DNA of 64,000 nt from Seohaeicola saemankumensis (GCF_020171285.1 NZ_JAIUZI010000001.1:372001-436000); one strand, 5' to 3'; shown: positions 1-9,515, numbered from the stretch's first letter. Program-made: numbers and translations. The notes: generated from the letters alone by a model not told the origin.

Positions 1-771
1 GACCGCAGTGTCGGCCATGCTCTGGCGCAATTCGGCGGCACAGTTCTGCAGCCCGCGCAACAGCCGATCGAGATTCTCCGGGTCGCCGCGCCCGCGTGCG
101 CTGGATGTCCCGATCACCGTTTCGGCCGGTCCGCTGACCGGCACCGCCAGACCCACGATGCCGGGTTCGAATTCGCTGTCGGTGACCGCATAGCCGTCCT
201 GCCGGATGGCCTGAACCCGCTGTCCGATGGAGTCCCGTTCGGCCAGCGACTGCGCTGTATGGCGGGGCAGGGGCGCGGTTTCGATCAGGCGCTCCGCACG
301 CTCCGGCGTCGTTTCGGCCAACAGCATCCGGCCAAGGCTGGTGTGCATCAAGGGCAGGCGGCTGCCGGGGGTGAAACCCTGCGACACCGGCCCGTCCAAT
401 ACCGTGGACTGTGCGAGCAGCAGCACGGCGTCGCCGTCCCGTGTCGCCAGGGTGATTTCCGATCCGATGGCGGCGGCGTGGTGATTCAGAACCGGCTGCA
501 CCCGGCGCCCGAACTGGTTCGCCTGCAGATATCCGCCGGCCAGCGTCAGAACCTTGGGAGTCAGGGCAAACGCGCGCCCGGTCTGCTGCAGGTACCCGGT
601 GGCGACCAGCGTCAGCGCGCCGCGCCGCGCGGCGGCGCGGTCCTGTCCGGTGCGCCGGGCAATGTCCGCCACGGTCAGGGCCGCGGGCCTGCCGTCAAAG
701 GCTTCGAGCACGCGCAGACCCTTGGCGAAGGTGGCGGCGATATTGCGGTCCTGGGTGTCCGGCACAGGCAA
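1..771 (-). CDS. IclR-family transcriptional regulator (C-terminus cut by window edge)
   Basis: The reading frame is open from the window's left edge to a TTG start at 771 (or GTG at 765), giving at least 257 residues. The N-terminal third reads as an IclR winged helix (RNIAATFAKGLRVLEAF, then TVADIARRTGQDRAAARR). The rest resembles the IclR effector-binding domain (SEITLATRDGDAVLL, then HTSLGRMLLA and FEPGIVGLAVPVSG). No ATG lies in frame upstream, and an AGGCAG stretch precedes the TTG. It is divergent from the Rieske/GS-like pair, with a perfect dyad between them, so it probably controls that pair and itself. The effector is not predictable from sequence. Confidence 0.85.
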   Translation of the reverse strand, partial: MPVPDTQDRNIAATFAKGLRVLEAFDGRPAALTVADIARRTGQDRAAARRGALTLVATGYLQQTGRAFALTPKVLTLAGGYLQANQFGRRVQPVLNHHAAAIGSEITLATRDGDAVLLLAQSTVLDGPVSQGFTPGSRLPLMHTSLGRMLLAETTPERAERLIETAPLPRHTAQSLAERDSIGQRVQAIRQDGYAVTDSEFEPGIVGLAVPVSGPAETVIGTSSARGRGDPENLDRLLRGLQNCAAELRQSMADTAV

Positions 772-816
772 GCTTTCTGCCTGCCGACTTGACAGGACGG
801 GTGAGAGCAGGAAATG

Positions 817-853
817 TGTTCGTATATAATATAGTATGCGCGATATACGAACA
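817..853. promoter_or_regulatory. Perfect 11-bp inverted repeat, probable IclR operator
   Basis: TGTTCGTATAT at 817-827 is mirrored exactly by ATATACGAACA at 843-853, with a 15-bp spacer. A TATAAT hexamer (825-830) lies within it. The site occupies the divergent promoter region between the IclR-type gene and the Rieske gene. The GTTCG...CGAAC ends resemble operators I recall for PcaR/PobR-type IclR proteins, but that likeness is inference. Confidence 0.7.
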
Positions 854-889
854 TCACGCAAGCACATTCGCAAGCTCGAGAGGCCCGAT

Positions 890-2218
890 ATGATCAGCCA
901 GCAACTGAACGACAGCCTGACCCGCGTTGGCCCCGGCAGCGATGCCGGTGAGGTGTTGCGCCGCTACTGGCAACCCGCCGCGCTCAGCGACGAGTTGATG
1001 ACCGGGCGCCCCGTGGTGCCGGTCCGGCTGTTGGGAGAGGACCTGGTCCTGTTCCGGGACAGCAGCGGCGAACTGGGCCTGATCGGGCGCCACTGCCCGC
1101 ATCGCGGCGCCGACATGTGCTATGGCCGGTTGGAGGACAACGGGCTGCGCTGCCCGTTCCACGGCTGGCATTTCGACCGCACCGGCCAATGCGTCGAACA
1201 GCCCGGCGAACCCGAAGGCAGCCGCATGCACGAACAGATCCGCTCGACCTCCTATCCGGTGGTCGAAAAGAACGGCATCGTCTGGGCCTACATGGGGCCG
1301 GGTACGCCGCCGGCCTTCCCCAATTTCGACTGTTTCCGCGCCCCCGATACCCACGTCTTTGCCTTCAAGGGGCTGTGGCAGTGCAACTGGCTGCAGGCGC
1401 TAGAGGTCGGTATCGACCCGGCGCACGCCTCCTTCCTGCACCGCTTTCTCCAGGATGAAGACCCCGCCGACAGCTATGGCAAACAGTTCCGCGACAAGGC
1501 GGCGAATACCGAAATCCCGATGACCAAGCTGCTGCGCGACTTTCCCCGCCCCGAGATCAACGTGGACGAAACCGACTATGGGTTGCGGCTGACCGCGCTG
1601 CGCCATCTTGGCGACGGGCGTACCCATGTGCGGGTCACCAACCAGATCTTCCCCGAGGCGATCTGCATCCCGATGAGCCGGGAAATGACCATTACCCAGT
1701 GGCATGTGCCCGTGGACGACCACAATTGCTACTGGTTCTCCATGTTCACCAGTTTCGGTGATCCGGTGAACAAGACGCTGATGCGCGAACAACGGCTGAA
1801 GGAACATCGCCTGCCGGACTATGCGCCGCTGAAAAACGCCGCTAACAATTACGGTTATGATCCGGATGAACAGGCGAACGAGACGTATACGGGCATGGGC
1901 CTTGATATCAACGTGCACGATCAGTGGGCGGTTGAGAGCATGGGCGCGATCCAGGACCGGACCCAGGAGCATCTGGGCAAGACCGATGTTGGTATCATCC
2001 GCTATCGCCGCATGCTGCGCGCGGCCATCGACGCGGTCAAGGCCGGGCGCGATGATGACCTGCCCATGCGCAACGGCACCGATCCGGCGGCGATCTTTGG
2101 CCCGGTCTCGAACGATTCCATCGCCGAGGACGGCGACCTGGCGGCAGCGACGCGCAACAGCGATTTCGCTCGCCGGTCCGGCTGTGCCTGGGACGCCTCC
2201 ATCGCCGATCCGGCCTGA
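890..2218 (+). CDS. Rieske non-haem iron oxygenase, alpha subunit
   Basis: This is a 442-aa aromatic-ring-hydroxylating-type oxygenase. The Rieske [2Fe-2S] motif is complete: C69-P-H71 and C88-P-F-H91. The mononuclear iron site is GIDPAHASFLH, with H179 and H184 in an Hx4H arrangement. The start at 890 is chosen for the GAGAGG Shine-Dalgarno; an ATG at 836 in frame would run through the operator. It resembles single-component-type alpha subunits of the phthalate/phenoxybenzoate dioxygenase group, which need a separate reductase. No reductase or beta subunit is nearby. The next gene, 15 bp downstream, is a glutamine-synthetase-like ligase, so the substrate may be an amine. The substrate itself is unknown. 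Confidence 0.9.
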   Translation: MISQQLNDSLTRVGPGSDAGEVLRRYWQPAALSDELMTGRPVVPVRLLGEDLVLFRDSSGELGLIGRHCPHRGADMCYGRLEDNGLRCPFHGWHFDRTGQCVEQPGEPEGSRMHEQIRSTSYPVVEKNGIVWAYMGPGTPPAFPNFDCFRAPDTHVFAFKGLWQCNWLQALEVGIDPAHASFLHRFLQDEDPADSYGKQFRDKAANTEIPMTKLLRDFPRPEINVDETDYGLRLTALRHLGDGRTHVRVTNQIFPEAICIPMSREMTITQWHVPVDDHNCYWFSMFTSFGDPVNKTLMREQRLKEHRLPDYAPLKNAANNYGYDPDEQANETYTGMGLDINVHDQWAVESMGAIQDRTQEHLGKTDVGIIRYRRMLRAAIDAVKAGRDDDLPMRNGTDPAAIFGPVSNDSIAEDGDLAAATRNSDFARRSGCAWDASIADPA

Positions 2219-2233
2219 CGCTGGGCGCGCCGC

Positions 2234-3682
2234 ATGACCGATCTGGAGCAGGGCGCACTGGCGCAACGCGGGTTGACGACCGGGGCTGACCGGTCTCGCG
2301 CAGCGGAAGTTTTGACCGCTGTCGCGAACAGCGATCTGGAAACCGTGCGTATTCTGTTCCCCGACCAGCACGGGGTGCTGCGTGGCAAGACGCTGGTGGC
2401 CGAGGCGCTGCCGTCGGTGTTCGCCAACGGTCTCGCGGTGGCCTCGACCCTGCTGCTGAAAGACACCTCGCACCGCACCGTCTTTCCGGTCTGGACCCCG
2501 GATGCCGGCATTGCCGCCGCGCCGATGCAGGGCGCCAACGACGTGCTTCTGGTGCCCGATGCCAGCACCTTTCGGCGGCTGCCGCACAGCCCGCATTCGG
2601 CCTGGATGCTGTGCGACGTGGTGTTCCGGGACGGCGCGCCGATCCCGTTTTCGTCGCGTGGCGTGTTGCAGCGCGCGGTGGACCGGCTGGCGGCCCAGCA
2701 ATTGCAGGCCACGATCGGGCTCGAGGTCGAATTCCACGTGTTCGAGCGTACCGATGCCGCGCTGGAGCATGCCCAGACCACCATGCCCGGCGCCCCGCCG
2801 CAGACCCGCGCGCTGACGCAGGGCTACCAGTTCCTGACCGAAACCCGCTACGGCGAGGCCGAACCGATTCTGGACGAGTTGCGCCGCGCCGCGCAGGGTA
2901 TCGGCCTGCGGGTCCGCTCGGTCGAGATCGAGATGGGCCCCAGCCAGTTCGAGTTCACCTTCGAACCCGGCGACCCGATGGAACAGGCCGACAACCTCGT
3001 GATGTTCCGCACGCTGGTCAAGGAGATCTGCGCCGCTCGCGGTCTGCACGCCAGCTTCATGGCCAAGCCGCGGCTGGCGAATGTCGCGGCGAACGGCTGG
3101 CACATCCATCAATCGCTGAGCGACCCCGAGACCGGTGAAAACCTCTTTGCCCCCGACGGGCCGAACGAGCTGACGCCGCAGGCCGGCGGCTGGATCGCAG
3201 GGTTGCTGAAACATGCCCGCGCCGCCAGCCTGCTGAACGTGCCCACGGTGAACGGCTACAAACGCTACCAGCCCTACCAGCTGGCCCCGAACCGCATCCA
3301 GTGGGGGCAGGACAACCGGGGCGCCATGGTGCGCGCCCTGCTGGCGCCGGGCGACACCGCCAGCCGTGTCGAGAATCGCGCGCCGGAAAGCGCGGCGAAC
3401 CCCTATTTTGCCCTCGCCGCGCAGCTGGTCTGCGGGCTGGACGGGATTTCCAGCGGCCTGATGCCGCCGCCGCCCACCGCCTCGCCCTATGACGGCCCCG
3501 AGGACCCGCTGCCCGGCTCCCTGATCGAGGCGATCGAGACCTTCGAGGATTCGGCCCTGTTCCGCCGGGCGCTGGGCGATGACTTTGTCGACTACCTGGT
3601 CCGGATCAAGCGGTTCGAGTGGGATCGCTATGTTTCGGCCCTGTCGGAATGGGAACAGGCCGAGTATTTCTCATTGTTCTGA
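2234..3682 (+). CDS. Glutamine synthetase-like protein (probable gamma-glutamyl-amine ligase)
   Basis: This 482-aa protein has the glutamine synthetase catalytic fold: metal-ligand glutamates in GLEVEFHVF (E164/E166), EIEMGPSQFEFTF near 232, the NGWHIHQSL histidine segment near 290, and the ENRAPESAANPYF loop near 385. Its length, divergence and position after a Rieske oxygenase argue against housekeeping GlnA. Family members of this kind ligate glutamate to amines (PuuA-, IpuC- and aniline GS-like enzymes). I infer that it gamma-glutamylates an amine or shields an amine group, working with the oxygenase. It is probably co-transcribed with the upstream gene and controlled by the IclR-type protein. 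It is followed by the promoter of the gcv operon. Confidence 0.85.
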   Translation: MTDLEQGALAQRGLTTGADRSRAAEVLTAVANSDLETVRILFPDQHGVLRGKTLVAEALPSVFANGLAVASTLLLKDTSHRTVFPVWTPDAGIAAAPMQGANDVLLVPDASTFRRLPHSPHSAWMLCDVVFRDGAPIPFSSRGVLQRAVDRLAAQQLQATIGLEVEFHVFERTDAALEHAQTTMPGAPPQTRALTQGYQFLTETRYGEAEPILDELRRAAQGIGLRVRSVEIEMGPSQFEFTFEPGDPMEQADNLVMFRTLVKEICAARGLHASFMAKPRLANVAANGWHIHQSLSDPETGENLFAPDGPNELTPQAGGWIAGLLKHARAASLLNVPTVNGYKRYQPYQLAPNRIQWGQDNRGAMVRALLAPGDTASRVENRAPESAANPYFALAAQLVCGLDGISSGLMPPPPTASPYDGPEDPLPGSLIEAIETFEDSALFRRALGDDFVDYLVRIKRFEWDRYVSALSEWEQAEYFSLF

Positions 3683-3747
3683 AGGCGGTGCCCCGCGCGG
3701 GGGGCCGCGAAACGGCAAAAACCGACCCTTTTCCGGCAAATCCCGTC

Positions 3748-3776
3748 TTGCCCGCTTCGGGCGCGGCGGCTAATGT
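3748..3776 (+). promoter_or_regulatory. Probable sigma-70 promoter of the glycine riboswitch/gcv operon
   Basis: TTGCCC (3748-3753) and TAATGT (3771-3776) are separated by exactly 17 bp. Transcription would begin about 3783, immediately before the first glycine aptamer. That agreement is the main support. Confidence 0.55.
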
Positions 3777-3783
3777 GCGCGCA

Positions 3784-3937
3784 AGCATGTGGGAGAACCG
3801 GTGTCAGCCGGTGCCGAAGGAGCAACCGCCCCGGAAACTCTCAGGCCCAAGGGACCGCAGGCTTGACAAACACTCTGGAGAGAGACGCGATGGGCGTCCG
3901 CCGAAGGGATAACGATCTCAGGCACAACGACAGAGGG
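3784..3937 (+). promoter_or_regulatory. Tandem glycine riboswitch (two aptamers) upstream of gcvT
   Basis: Two glycine-aptamer signatures lie in series. The first (about 3784-3859) contains GGGAGAACCGG, then CCGAAGGAGCAA and AACTCTCAGGC. The second (about 3871-3937) contains TCTGGAGAGAGACGCG, then CCGAAGGGATAACGATCTCAGGC and CAGAGGG. A short A-rich linker joins them. The remaining ~87 bp before the gcvT ATG would hold the expression platform. Glycine riboswitches of this type usually turn on glycine cleavage genes when glycine is abundant, which fits the downstream gcvTHP. Confidence 0.95.
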
Positions 3938-4024
3938 GGCATCGCATGGCCGCGCGCAAGCGGGCCGGATAATGGGATGCCGGATGATTTCCGAAAATCG
4001 GCCGGTTGGGGATAGGATTGGCCA

Positions 4025-5140
4025 ATGACGGAACTGTCAAAGACTCCGCTGTATGAACTGCACGTCGAACTGGGGGGCAAGATGGTGCCCTTTGCCGGCT
4101 ACGAGATGCCGGTACAGTTCCCGGCCGGCATCATGACCGAACACAATCACACCCGCGCCAAGGCCGGTCTGTTCGATGTCAGCCACATGGGGCAGGTGAT
4201 CCTGCGCGGGCCGGATGTGGCCAGCGCCTTCGAGACGCTGGTGCCGATGGATGTCGCCGGACTGGGCGAGGGGCGCCAGCGCTACGGGCTGTTTCTGAAC
4301 GATCAGGGCGGCATTCTGGACGACCTGATGTTCGCCAACCGGGGCGATCACCTGTTCGTGGTGGTCAATGCCGCCTGCAAAGAGGCCGACACCGCCCATA
4401 TGAAAGCCGCGCTGGAACCGGCGATCAGCGTTACCCCAGTCACGAACCGCGCGCTGCTGGCGTTGCAGGGGCCCGGGGCCGAGGCGGTGCTGGCGGGTCT
4501 GGCGCCCGAGGCGGCGCAGATGCGCTTCATGGACGTGCGGACGCTGGAACTGCAGGGGGCCGAATGCTGGGTGTCGCGCTCGGGCTATACCGGCGAGGAC
4601 GGATATGAGATTTCGGTCCCCTCCGATCAGGCTGAAGCGTTGGCGCGGACCCTGCTGGCCCATGACGACGTGATGCCGATCGGTCTGGGCGCGCGCGATT
4701 CGCTGCGGCTGGAGGCGGGGCTGTGCCTCTATGGCCACGACATAGACGCGGCGACATTGCCGGCCGAGGCCGGGCTGACCTGGGCGATCCAGAAGCTGCG
4801 CCGCACGGGCGGCGCGCGCGAGGGCGGCTTTCCCGGCGCAGAGCCGGTTCTGGCACAGATTGCCCAGGGTCCGGCGCGGTTGCGCGTCGGGCTGCGCCCC
4901 GAAGGCCGGGCGCCGATGCGCGAGGGCGTCGAACTTTTTGCCGAGGCCGAGGGCGGCGCGCCGATCGGGCGGATCACCTCGGGCGGCTTTGGCCCGACGG
5001 TGGGCGGTCCCGTTGCGATGGGCTATGTGCCCGCGGATCTGGCCGCGCCCGGCACCACTGTATATGGCGAGCTGCGCGGCAAGCGCCTGCCCGCGACACT
5101 CACCAAACTGCCCTTTGTGGCGGCAAATTTCAAACGATAG
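4025..5140 (+). CDS. gcvT: Glycine cleavage system T protein (aminomethyltransferase)
   Basis: This 371-aa protein moves the methylene group from the aminomethyl-lipoyl H protein to tetrahydrofolate and releases ammonia. It is full length. GcvT features are seen: an N-terminal LYELHVELGGKMVPFAGYEMPVQ-type segment, FDVSHMGQ near 57, the SRSGYTGEDGYEI folate-region motif near 182-194, and a C-terminal barrel with GRITSGGFGPT near 317. AGGA precedes the ATG by about 8 bases. It is the first gene after the glycine riboswitch, with gcvH 20 bp downstream. Confidence 0.97.
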   Translation: MTELSKTPLYELHVELGGKMVPFAGYEMPVQFPAGIMTEHNHTRAKAGLFDVSHMGQVILRGPDVASAFETLVPMDVAGLGEGRQRYGLFLNDQGGILDDLMFANRGDHLFVVVNAACKEADTAHMKAALEPAISVTPVTNRALLALQGPGAEAVLAGLAPEAAQMRFMDVRTLELQGAECWVSRSGYTGEDGYEISVPSDQAEALARTLLAHDDVMPIGLGARDSLRLEAGLCLYGHDIDAATLPAEAGLTWAIQKLRRTGGAREGGFPGAEPVLAQIAQGPARLRVGLRPEGRAPMREGVELFAEAEGGAPIGRITSGGFGPTVGGPVAMGYVPADLAAPGTTVYGELRGKRLPATLTKLPFVAANFKR

Positions 5141-5160
5141 TCCAAGGGGATACGAGGGAC

Positions 5161-5520
5161 ATGAAATACACCGAAGAACATGAATGGCTGCTGCCCGAGG
5201 GCGATCTGATTGTCGTCGGCATCACCGAATATGCCGCCGAGCAACTGGGCGACGTGGTCTTTGTGGAACTGCCCGAAGTCGGCACCGAGGTCACCAAGGA
5301 CGAAGAGATCGTGGTGATCGAAAGCGTCAAGGCGGCCTCAGACATCCTGGCGCCGCTGGACGGCGAGATCGTCGAGGTCAACGAGGCGCTGGCAGACAAT
5401 CCGGGCAAGGTGAACGAAGACGCGATGGGCGACGCCTGGTTCTTCAAGATCCGGCCCAGCGATCTGTCGCCGATGGACGATTACATGGATGAAGCGGCCT
5501 ACAAGGACTTCATCGGGTAA
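5161..5520 (+). CDS. gcvH: Glycine cleavage system H protein
   Basis: This 119-aa lipoyl carrier shuttles the aminomethyl and dihydrolipoyl intermediates between the P, T and L proteins. The lipoylated lysine is K57 in ESVKAASD, within a typical GcvH fold (HEWL near the N-terminus, GITEYAAEQLGDVVFVELP near 20-38). The start at 5161 gives the standard family length; the frame is open further upstream but there overlaps gcvT. It is co-transcribed with gcvT. A copy of the dispersed intergenic repeat follows, before gcvP. Confidence 0.97.
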   Translation: MKYTEEHEWLLPEGDLIVVGITEYAAEQLGDVVFVELPEVGTEVTKDEEIVVIESVKAASDILAPLDGEIVEVNEALADNPGKVNEDAMGDAWFFKIRPSDLSPMDDYMDEAAYKDFIG

Positions 5521-5542
5521 CGTGCGGCGCCGGCCGGGGGAG

Positions 5543-5575
5543 CCTCCGGCGGGAGTATTTGACAAAGAGATGAAA
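5543..5575 (+). repeat. Dispersed intergenic repeat, short subtype (copy 1)
   Basis: CCTCCGGCGGGAGTATTTG is followed by ACAAAGAGATGAAA. The copy is in sense orientation directly after the gcvH stop and within the 101-bp gcvH-gcvP gap. The same sequence recurs at 47599-47631 and, inverted, at 60245-60276. Confidence 0.8.
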
Positions 5576-5621
5576 CACCGGACCCGGATCCGGACCGTTT
5601 GGGTTTGCCAGAGGACAAGAC

Positions 5622-8465
5622 ATGACGTTCACGCCAACCGACTATCTGCCGTATGATTTTGCCAACCGCCGCCACATCGGTCCGTCTCCGGCGGAGATGG
5701 CGGAGATGCTGAGACTCGTGGGGGTGGAAAGCCTCGATCAGCTGATCGACCAGACGGTGCCCGGGGCGATCCGGCAGGCGGAACCGCTGAACTTTGGCAA
5801 GCCCAAGTCGGAGCGCGAGCTGCTCTACCACATGCGCAAGACGGCGGCGAAAAACCAGGTCCTGGTCTCGCTGATCGGGCAGGGTTACCACGGCACCGTC
5901 ACCCCGCCCGCGATCCAGCGCAACATCCTGGAGAACCCGGCCTGGTACACGGCCTATACGCCCTATCAGCCCGAGATCAGCCAGGGGCGGCTCGAGGCGC
6001 TGCTGAACTACCAGACGATGATCAGCGACCTGACCGGGCTGGAAATCGCAAACGCCTCTTTGCTGGATGAATCCACCGCCTGCGCCGAGGCGATGACAAT
6101 GGCGCAGCGGATTGCCAAGTCGAAGGCCAAGGCGTTCTTTGTCGACGAGAACTGTCATCCGCAGAACATCGCGGTGATCCAGACGCGGGCGGCGCCGCTG
6201 GGGATCGAGGTGATTGTCGGATCTCCGGGCGAGATGGATGCCGGGGCCGTGTTCGGCGCGATCTTTCAGTACCCGGGCACCTATGGTCACGTCCGCGATT
6301 TCACCGATCAGATCACGGCCCTGCACGCCGCAAAGGCGGTCGGGGTTGTCTCGGCCGATCCGCTGTCGCTGACCCTGCTGAAAGAGCCGGGCGCGATGGG
6401 CGCTGATATCGCCGTGGGCAGCGCCCAGCGGTTCGGCGTGCCGATGGGCTATGGCGGCCCCCACGCGGCCTATATGGCCACGAAACAGCAATATGCCCGG
6501 TCGATGCCCGGTCGGATCGTCGGGGTCAGCGTCGATGCCCACGGCAATCGCGCCTACCGTTTGTCGCTGCAGACCCGCGAACAGCACATCCGGCGGGAAA
6601 AGGCCACGTCGAACGTCTGTACGGCGCAGGCGCTGCTGGCGGTCATGGCGTCGTTCTATGCGGTGTTCCACGGTCCCGAGGGGCTCAAGGCCATCGCCCA
6701 GCGGATCCATCGCAAGACCGTGCGCCTGGCCAAGGGGCTGGAAGCGGCGGGGTTCAAGGTCGAGCCGGAGAGCTATTTCGACACCATCACCGTGGATGTC
6801 GGCCTGTTGCAGCGCGGCGTTCTGCAGGCCGCCGTGCGCGAGGGGATCAACCTGCGCCGGGTTGGCGACAGCAAGGTGGGCATCACGCTGGACGAACGCA
6901 CCCGGCCCGCCACAATCGAGGCGGTCTGGCGTGCCTTTGGCATGGTGCGCGAGGATGTTGACCTGACACCGGAATACCGGCTGCCCGAGGCGCTGATCCG
7001 GCAGAGCGGGTACCTGGAACATCCGATTTTCCACATGAACCGGGCCGAGACCGAGATGATGCGCTATATGCGCCGGCTGGCGGATCGCGATCTGGCGCTG
7101 GACCGGGCGATGATCCCGCTGGGGTCCTGCACGATGAAGCTGAACTCGGCCGCCGAGATGATGCCGCTCAGCTGGCGCGAGTTTGCCCAGCTGCACCCCT
7201 TTGTCCCGGCTGACCAGGCGGCGGGCTATCACGAGATGATCGAGGATCTGTCGGCCAAGCTCTGCGAGATCACCGGCTACGCCGCCTTTTCGATGCAGCC
7301 CAATTCGGGGGCGCAGGGGGAATACGCCGGTCTGCTGACCATCGCGGCCTGGCAGCGCGCGCGGGGGCAGGGGCATCGCAACATCTGCCTGATCCCCGTC
7401 AGCGCCCATGGCACCAATCCGGCCAGCGCCCAGATGGTGGGCTGGAAGGTGGTCCCGGTCAAATCCGCCGCGAACGGCGACATCGACCTTGAGGATTTCC
7501 GCGCCAAGGCCGAGAAATACGCCGACGACCTTGCCGGATGCATGATCACCTATCCCTCGACCCATGGCGTGTTCGAGGAGACCGTGCAAGAGGTCTGCGA
7601 CATCACCCATGCCCACGGCGGACAGGTCTATATCGACGGCGCGAACCTCAATGCCATGGTCGGCTTGTCGCGGCCGGGCGATCTGGGCGGCGATGTCAGC
7701 CACCTGAACCTGCACAAGACCTTCTGCATTCCGCATGGCGGCGGCGGCCCCGGCATGGGGCCGATCGGCGTGAAAGAACACCTGGTCGCGCATCTGCCCG
7801 GTCACCCCAGCACGGGCGGGGCCGAAGGGCCGGTTTCGGCGGCCCCCTTCGGGTCGCCCTCGCTGCTGCCGATCAGCTGGGCCTATATCCTCATGATGGG
7901 CGGCGAGGGGCTGACCCAGGCGACGCGGGTCGCGATCCTGAATGCCAACTACATCGCGCAACGGCTGGAGGGGGCCTTTGACGTGCTCTACCGCGGCGGG
8001 CAGGGGCGCGTGGCGCACGAATGCATCATCGACACCCGCCCCTTTGCGGACAGCGCCGGCATCACCGTGGATGACATCGCCAAACGGCTGATGGACGCCG
8101 GGTTCCATGCGCCGACCATGAGCTGGCCGGTGGCCGGAACCCTGATGATCGAACCCACGGAATCGGAAACCAAGGCCGAGCTGGACCGTTTCTGTGACGC
8201 CATGCTCGCGATCCGCGAAGAGATCCGCGCCATCGAAGACGGGCACATGGAACGGGTCAACAACCCGCTGAAGAATGCCCCGCACACGATGGAGGACCTG
8301 GTGCGCGACTGGGATCGCCCCTATAGCCGCGAACAGGGGTGCTTCCCGCCGGGCGCGTTCCGTGTCGACAAGTACTGGCCGCCGGTCAACCGGGTCGACA
8401 ACGTCTACGGTGACCGCAATCTGGTGTGTTCCTGCCCACCGATGGAGGACTATTCCGAAGAGTGA
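5622..8465 (+). CDS. gcvP: Glycine dehydrogenase (decarboxylating), P protein
   Basis: This 947-aa PLP enzyme decarboxylates glycine and loads the aminomethyl group onto GcvH. It is full length and has the fused alpha-beta architecture of proteobacterial GcvP. The PLP lysine is about K699 in [14 protein letters not shown]. Other family marks include RRHIGPS at the N-terminus, [11 protein letters not shown] near 87 and [10 protein letters not shown] near 504. AGAGGA lies just before the ATG. Co-transcription with gcvTH is likely, though a repeat element sits between gcvH and gcvP and could alter mRNA processing. Confidence 0.97.
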   Translation: MTFTPTDYLPYDFANRRHIGPSPAEMAEMLRLVGVESLDQLIDQTVPGAIRQAEPLNFGKPKSERELLYHMRKTAAKNQVLVSLIGQGYHGTVTPPAIQRNILENPAWYTAYTPYQPEISQGRLEALLNYQTMISDLTGLEIANASLLDESTACAEAMTMAQRIAKSKAKAFFVDENCHPQNIAVIQTRAAPLGIEVIVGSPGEMDAGAVFGAIFQYPGTYGHVRDFTDQITALHAAKAVGVVSADPLSLTLLKEPGAMGADIAVGSAQRFGVPMGYGGPHAAYMATKQQYARSMPGRIVGVSVDAHGNRAYRLSLQTREQHIRREKATSNVCTAQALLAVMASFYAVFHGPEGLKAIAQRIHRKTVRLAKGLEAAGFKVEPESYFDTITVDVGLLQRGVLQAAVREGINLRRVGDSKVGITLDERTRPATIEAVWRAFGMVREDVDLTPEYRLPEALIRQSGYLEHPIFHMNRAETEMMRYMRRLADRDLALDRAMIPLGSCTMKLNSAAEMMPLSWREFAQLHPFVPADQAAGYHEMIEDLSAKLCEITGYAAFSMQPNSGAQGEYAGLLTIAAWQRARGQGHRNICLIPVSAHGTNPASAQMVGWKVVPVKSAANGDIDLEDFRAKAEKYADDLAGCMITYPSTHGVFEETVQEVCDITHAHGGQVYIDGANLNAMVGLSRPGDLGGDVSHLNLHKTFCIPHGGGGPGMGPIGVKEHLVAHLPGHPSTGGAEGPVSAAPFGSPSLLPISWAYILMMGGEGLTQATRVAILNANYIAQRLEGAFDVLYRGGQGRVAHECIIDTRPFADSAGITVDDIAKRLMDAGFHAPTMSWPVAGTLMIEPTESETKAELDRFCDAMLAIREEIRAIEDGHMERVNNPLKNAPHTMEDLVRDWDRPYSREQGCFPPGAFRVDKYWPPVNRVDNVYGDRNLVCSCPPMEDYSEE

Positions 8466-8505
8466 CGCAAGGCGCGTAAATACCGGTACGCGACCAAACG
8501 CGACA

Positions 8506-8934
8506 TTATTTCGATTCTGTGGCGCTGGTCGCGGCGATCTGCAATGCCAGATCAAAAGACGAAAGATCGATTTCCCCGGCTTCGTATAGCTCGGCGGCAA
8601 TCTTGATGTCCTGTGGTTTCAATGTGCCGCCGAATTCCCGTTTGGCGGCCAGAAAATCGGAAATGGAGTTTCCGCAGTTTGCGGTCATGGCGTGCCAGAT
8701 CACCAGATCAATGTCCGGGGCGCCCATTCCAGGAACCCGCAGGTTCGGATCCAGCCCTGTCTTCAACCGGTCACGGTAACTTGGCTCTGTGGCGTTCAGC
8801 GGGCAGGTTTCCAGGTACCACGGGGTACCAGGAAGAAAGAGGTACGCAAGGCTGATCATCAAAAGGAGAAAAAAGAAAACCACGACAGACGTTGAGGGGA
8901 TCCATGCGCTTTTTTCCGGAGAATGGGGTGTCAT
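8506..8934 (-). CDS. Hypothetical single-pass membrane protein
   Basis: This 142-aa protein is not recognised. An N-terminal cytosolic stub is followed by one strongly hydrophobic segment (about 17-33, SVVVFFFLLLMISLAYLFL). A soluble tail with two cysteines (44 and 86) follows, containing a helical AAELYEAGEIDLSSFD stretch. It is convergent with gcvP, 40 bp from its stop. An AGGT lies about 10 bases before the ATG. The gene and the region beyond it are visibly richer in A/T than neighbours, which suggests accessory origin. Confidence 0.55.
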   Translation of the reverse strand: MTPHSPEKSAWIPSTSVVVFFFLLLMISLAYLFLPGTPWYLETCPLNATEPSYRDRLKTGLDPNLRVPGMGAPDIDLVIWHAMTANCGNSISDFLAAKREFGGTLKPQDIKIAAELYEAGEIDLSSFDLALQIAATSATESK

Positions 8935-9515
8935 TACTCAATTACCTGAAATGTAGTGTCTTCTTGATCATCCAGTGCAATCACCCAAACGTCCGCGGGA
9001 CCTTTGGGCGGCGATTGACCTGCCGGTCTGCAATTCGGCAGCGCGGCAAACGGTGATCGTCGAAACCCTGTGCTGAGAGAAAACACGTGTACTGGGCCGT
9101 TCCGGAAAAGAAATCACAGCGCTATTATTATTGATCGCTTTACAGGGATATTCGAAAACAATCGTTCGATAATACGTCTTTCGACATGACTTGGGGCCGG
9201 CACGTTTTCGCACCGCAATTGAAACATCGGTCAAATTCACAAAGCTCTCGACACTTAGGGGTTGTCGGATAACTTACTTTAAAAACCAGAGGTAGGTTTC
9301 TCAATACGTTTATCGCAGACAACGTCAAAAAATCGGCGTGTCTTCGTCGCGGCGCCTGTAGCGCGGTGGACAGCCAGCCACGCGGCCGCGCGCCGCTGCG
9401 AAAAATTTTTCCGTTGATGCGCGGCTCTCATGGTGGACATCTGCCGGCTGTTCCAGTCAAGTTTCGCAGTGAGAGTATCGACTGGTGGATGCACCATTCA
9501 GGGAGGAAGACCAAA
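8935..9515. other. ~580-bp gene-poor, A/T-richer intergenic stretch
   Basis: No convincing gene is present. The small open frames on either strand lack a Shine-Dalgarno and protein-like composition. The central part (about 9096-9330) is clearly A/T-richer than the flanks. It must contain the promoter and leader of the downstream acyl-CoA dehydrogenase, but I could not fix promoter elements. Confidence 0.5.

Noticed and set aside
1400-3214. 604-aa minus-strand frame
   Set aside because: Antisense to the Rieske and GS-like genes; no motif.
5499-8600. 1033-aa open frame on the minus strand
   Set aside because: It is antisense to gcvP, an intact and well-conserved gene. High-GC third positions create long mirror frames; composition is Arg/His/Gly-rich without any family motif.
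8968-9240. 90-aa minus-strand frame in the A/T-rich gap
   Set aside because: No Shine-Dalgarno, no domain, composition not protein-like; treated as non-coding.
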